NCBI RefSeq assembly: GCF_036785885.1 | Contig: NC_092323.1 | Location: forward strand, 4,814,501 to 4,878,500 | Reading direction: 5' to 3' | Length of the DNA: 64,000 bases | Origin: Coffea arabica | Taxonomy: Eukaryota > Streptophyta > Magnoliopsida > Gentianales > Rubiaceae | Shown here: positions 59,773-64,000 of the stretch, piece after piece | Numbering within the stretch: position 1 is the first letter of the stretch | Layout of the letters: every line of letters starts with the position of its first letter | Made by a program: the position numbers and the translations under genes | Notes under the pieces: model-generated | The model's database searches: none | What the model saw: the letters and a program-made list of their open reading frames with translations, nothing else | Told to the model about the DNA's origin: nothing

Positions 59773-62152
59773 ATGTTTACTTCACATGGCAGCAGTAGAT
59801 TTCTTAGAAAGTTCCAGTGCTTCGTCGTTGTACGCCTTGATAGGCCTAATGGTGGGTATTGCAAGATTACCACCGATTGTATGTATTCCTCTCCAAAACA
59901 CGAACACCCGGAACCTGTTCGACAAAACTCCCCAAAGACGAAGAAATCTTCCAGATTAATTAATAAACGAGATGCAGAGCCTAAAACATATATGAGGGAC
60001 ACCATCACCAAAATATCCAATATATTGCGGTATTCAACATGGGATTCGGCTAAAGACCAGCTAGAGGGGCTTGCTATAAAGTGGGATTCTTTCACTGTTA
60101 ATCAAGCTCTCAAGACCCATCCACCAATGGAGAAGACTTGGTTGTTTTTCAATTGGGCCGCCGGGCTAAAAGGGTTTAAGCACGATCGTTTTACTTATAC
60201 GACTATGCTGGACATTTTCGGGGAAGCCGGGAGGCTGTCATCAATGAAGTATGTATTTCAGCAAATGCAGGAAAAGGGAATAAAGATTGATGTAGTTACT
60301 TATACCTCTCTTTTACATTGGCTGTCTAATGATGGGGACGTCGATGGGGCAATTAACTTGTGGCTGGAGATGAGAGCAAAAGGATGTCATCCAACAGTGG
60401 TGTCCTACACTGCATATATGAAGATCTTGTTTGATCACAACAGAGTTAAGGAAGGCGTCGAGGTATACAAGGAGATGCTTCAAGCTGGTTGTAAGCCCAA
60501 CTGTCACACATATACGGTTCTGATGGAACATCTTGCCAATGCTGGTGGGAGTTAAACTTCTGAACGTCTTTCAAACTTTTTGCTTTTGCTGTATTTGTGT
60601 TTTTGTACCACTTTTCTTATTTCTTCGTTTTTAATTCTGTTTTATTCCTTATTGTCGTGCTCAGATTGGTGAATTTTACATATGGGTTCCTGTACTGTTA
60701 CATTACATTTAAGTCTGGGAACTGCATTTTACTTTTTTTTACAGTTTTGCCTTAGCTTTTCTTTGGGGCTTAGCTTTAGAGATTGTAGTTTAATTTCCAT
60801 TAGAATGACCGTACTTAATAACTAGCCATTGTTAGAGTGACATGCTGGGAACCTTGTGCAGTGAGCTGAATATTAACCCGTTCCTTTTCTTAGGAATGGT
60901 TAGCCTATATGGCCCTTTGCCATGAATTTAATTTCGTTTTTATCTTTCCTACTATATTTCCGTTTTCTTTAAATAAAGCTACTTATTCTTAGTTTTCATT
61001 TATTTCACTGAACATCAAAACACATAATGCTCATTTCCCTTCATCTTAGCTACAATTGACTGCACAATAATGCTGTAGATTTGCTAACTGTACTGGGCTG
61101 TGGATGGACTTTATATTCATGCTGTAAAGTTTTCTTAATTGACTTCAGGGAGATTCAAAGAAGTTATGGAGATCTTTAGCAACATGCAGAAAGCAGGGGT
61201 ACCACCTGACAAAGCTACTTGCAATATTTTGGTTCGAAAATGTTGCAGTGCAAAAAACATAGAGACAATGCAGCAAATCCTCCAGTACATGAGAGAAAAG
61301 GCTCTTGTCCTTCGTATTGGTGTTTATCGTGAAGCTCTTGAAACTTTGATGGCTGCTGGAGAGAATGATATGCTCCTTAAACAAGTTAATAACCATTTAT
61401 CTGTGGAAAACATTGAAAATGTAGAGAACAATAAATTTGTAGGTTTCACTGGGGACAATATATCTTCTCTGGATAGAGCACTTGTTTTGCACTTATCAAG
61501 CAAGCAAAATCTTGTAGCTATTGACTGCTTGCTAGCTGACTTGAGAGGCAAGAGTATCAAATTGGACTCTGGAGTAATTTCCTTGATTATAGAAGTAAAT
61601 TGCTCTCATTGCAGACAGGTTGGAGCTTTGACAGCATTAGAATACAGTGTAGAACTAGACATAGAAGTTGAAAGAACTGCATATCTAGTTTTATTAGGTT
61701 TACTTATTAGAACAAATTCCCTTGCAAATGTTGTGGATGTTGTTTATGTAATGGCTAGAACAGGAGTATCCCTTGGTACTCACCTAAGTGCTCTGGTTAT
61801 ATATCGTCTTGGCTGCGCCAGAGAGCTTGGTTGTGCTGTAAAAGTATTTGGTTTATTGCCTGATGAACAAAGAAGTACTACTACATATACTGCACTAATT
61901 GCTGCCTACTTCTCCGCTGGTGATGTTGACAAGGGGCTGAAAGCCTTTGAAACCATGAAAAGGCTGCAAATTAATGTTGCACTGGGGACATACCGTGTGC
62001 TCATAACTGGCCTTGAAAAAAGTGGCCAAGTTCACAAGTTGGACACTTATAGGAAGGAGAAGAAAATCCTGCAGGGCAGAAGCTGTCCCCAAGACGTTTC
62101 AAGTGAGGAAATGATATGTAACCTTCTATTTGCTGGTGATTTTCTAGTTTGA
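59773..62152 (+). CDS. P-class pentatricopeptide repeat protein, 2 exons
   Basis: PPR proteins bind organelle RNA and act in its stability, splicing or translation. Exons 59773-60544 and 61149-62152 join in phase (GT-AG), giving 591 aa. Seen: a basic, Ser/Arg-containing N terminus compatible with an organelle transit peptide; PPR motifs from about residue 139 (FTYTTMLDIFGEAGRLSSMK), 174, 209 and 244, with the intron inside one repeat at ANAG/RFKEVMEIF; a degenerate middle (about 320-480); and further PPR-like repeats near the C terminus (TTTYTALIAAYFSAGDVDKG). No E or DYW domain, so not an editing-type PLS protein. It may be the counterpart of Arabidopsis At2g01390, but this is recollection, not a search. 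Unspliced, the first frame would stop 3 codons past the exon end. Confidence 0.92.
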
Positions 62153-62636
62153 CATGGAGGAAAACCAAATAGATGGTCTGAATGTTACGACTTTAATGGA
62201 GCATTGAGTTTATCTATTTCCAGCCGTCGAGCATTTTTCGTGTGATTCATGTTGCAATTGCCAATCGTAATAGATTGGCACTAGTTTTGAATACAGATTG
62301 ATCAAGTCATTGTGCTTGCGATGCATATAGTTTCTGGATGATTTGTTTTTACTCTGATAAAGTAATTCATGGATCGTGACTCTTGCAAACGCATCATAAC
62401 AGGTCGAACAAATCAAAGAATTACTGCCAAATAGCTGGCAGCACAAACAATTATTGCTGATAGAATGGGTTGCTCATACATCCATTTTTGGTTGGAAAGG
62501 TGTATGATGACTTGTTCAATACTACGTAAGTGCTAACTGCTTAATCATGTGATGCTTCTCCAACTCCAAGTTATGGGTATGGTAGCGTGGGATTAAAACC
62601 TGGTTCGTATCTGAGGTGTTCTTCTTATGTCCAAGT
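62153..62636. other. 3' flank of the PPR gene
   Basis: Probable 3' UTR, then intergenic sequence. No other feature seen. Confidence 0.5.
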
Positions 62637-62652
62637 GCTCATCTCTGCATTT

Positions 62653-62898
62653 TTTTTTTCCCGAAACGGTAGGAATTTTATATCATCACAAAACTATACA
62701 GTTTTGGAGCAAGGGCTCCTATCTTTACAAGAGTGCGTTTAGCACTATGGGGTGGAGTAGTTCCGCTCCATGTCACAAAAGTTCAAAAGAGCAATTTTGC
62801 TCAAGCTGTAGCACAGGCTATCAGTATTCTACTTCAACCTAACAAAAGAGCACATTCGAAACCATAAGGTCATTTTCTGGATGTCCTCCATTATAGCA
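62653..62898 (-). mobile_element. Poly-A retroposon, probably a 5'-truncated LINE 3' end
   Basis: Flanked by a perfect 16-bp duplication GCTCATCTCTGCATTT (62637-62652 and 62899-62914). On the minus strand it ends ATAAAATTCCTACCGTTTCGGG plus an A tail, like 3' ends of plant L1-type LINEs. About 246 bp without coding capacity. A SINE using the same tail is possible, but no A and B boxes are clear. Confidence 0.75.
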
Positions 62899-62914
62899 GC
62901 TCATCTCTGCATTT

Positions 62915-64000
62915 GCTGTGGTGTTCTTTGTTAAATTCTTGGATTAGTAGGATTCAGAATGCATTGATTGATGTTGAGCAGATGCCAAGACAAGAATAGG
63001 AACGTCTTCTGCGTATTCATGCTCGTCTGGTCTGACATGATTGCTTGCAAGGTTGTAGCTATAGCAGTATTAAATTTTGATATTGTGAATTGCTTCCGTC
63101 AAAGCAGAATGGTATTCTTTTTTATGGAATAATCAGTGTGACTGACAAGAGAAATGACTGCTTTAGGCATAATTATGTAGAGCCTCTTGTTTGGAGATAT
63201 TTTAGAATTCAGTTATTATTTCGAAGAATTCATTCCCTTCTAGGAACTTTTGCCGTCCGGTTGATAGATAACCTTGTAACTCGCTAGATTGCTGTTGTAT
63301 GGACACTAGTAGGCTAAGGTTCTTTAGAGATTGCAAATTCGATTCACTTGTTCCATGATCTCAGATGCTGTTGGTTGCGAGCAGATCAGCAGCCTCACGA
63401 TGTGGGCTTTATATATTTATCTTGAAAAAGAAAGGGCATATGCTGAATTCGGCTTATCCGTTGTATAAAAAACTTGCTCATGATCCATATTTTCCTACTT
63501 CACTTGACTATAGTTTGTGTGATGCTGAGATCTTCTGGAAGAATTAGTCTTCGAAAATGGCAAAGACCACGGTTTTAACAGCTCTGCTTAGAAAATGGCA
63601 AGATTTTTCAGGTGGTGGCCACGCGACGCCTTTCAAGCTCCCTGATCATAATCTACCGAACTATAAACGCTGCAGACTGCTCAAGTGCGGCATCTCATGT
63701 ACTACTGTCAACCATCCACTGATAATCTAGTAGATGGGAAAAAGAATTGACTACTGTCATTCAATCTCATCCCGATCACTCAAATTTTCTTTACTTCTTT
63801 TTTCGCCTGATAATCGCTCAAATTCTCTTTCTGTGATCCTCATCATATTTTGTTATCCACCGTCTCTCACGTATCTTTCTTGTATACATTCATAACCTAC
63901 CGGTGCTTCTTCTTTCCCTTTTTCTTTTTGTCGGGTTTAACTTTTTTTTTTTTTTTTTGTCGGGTTTATGCTGATTTACGCCTTTAGCTGTTGACCCTTC
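62915..64000. other. Right edge of the window, no gene recognised
   Basis: Short open frames show no recognisable product. At 63925-63968 the sequence TTTTTGTCGGGTTTA is repeated on both sides of a T run. Confidence 0.5.

Overview
This window is nuclear DNA from a flowering plant, very probably a eudicot. The genes are plant types with many phase-consistent GT-AG introns, the intergenic DNA is AT-rich, and plant SINEs, MITEs, a Helitron and a solo LTR are present. I cannot name the species; an asterid is only a guess.

Left third (0.8-19.8 kb), gene-rich: a CRWN1/NMCP1 nuclear-lamina-like protein (minus strand, 8 coding exons, 1200 aa), an ascorbate-dependent cytochrome b561 (plus, 4 exons, 232 aa), the delta subunit of the translation factor eIF2B (minus, 7 exons, 656 aa) and the proteasome assembly chaperone UMP1 (minus, 4 exons, 143 aa). 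I joined exons by hand; all four models keep frame across every junction and match the known family in sequence and length. Telo-box or site-II-like promoter motifs lie just upstream of these genes, as expected for plant housekeeping genes.

Middle (20-49 kb), gene-poor: a CYC/TB1-class TCP transcription factor that looks like BRANCHED1 (minus, 2 exons, 410 aa), a 50-residue DEVIL/ROTUNDIFOLIA-like micropeptide gene (minus) and a complete tRNA-Asp(GTC). Most of the remaining sequence is transposon-derived. The clearest structure is a three-level nest at 33.3-38.6 kb: a non-autonomous Mutator-like element holds a hAT-like element, which holds a solo LTR, each with its own target-site duplication.

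Right third (49-64 kb): a UPF0496/At14a-like membrane protein (plus, single exon, 411 aa), a 5.07-kb non-autonomous Helitron with both ends intact and a ~1.06-kb higher-order tandem repeat inside, and a P-class PPR protein (plus, 2 exons, 591 aa) starting 0.4 kb beyond the Helitron. A poly-A retroposon with a 16-bp target duplication lies downstream of the PPR gene.

The genes do not form a pathway. I found no clearly undescribed protein system. The most informative content is the layered transposon stratigraphy and the Helitron with its internal array.
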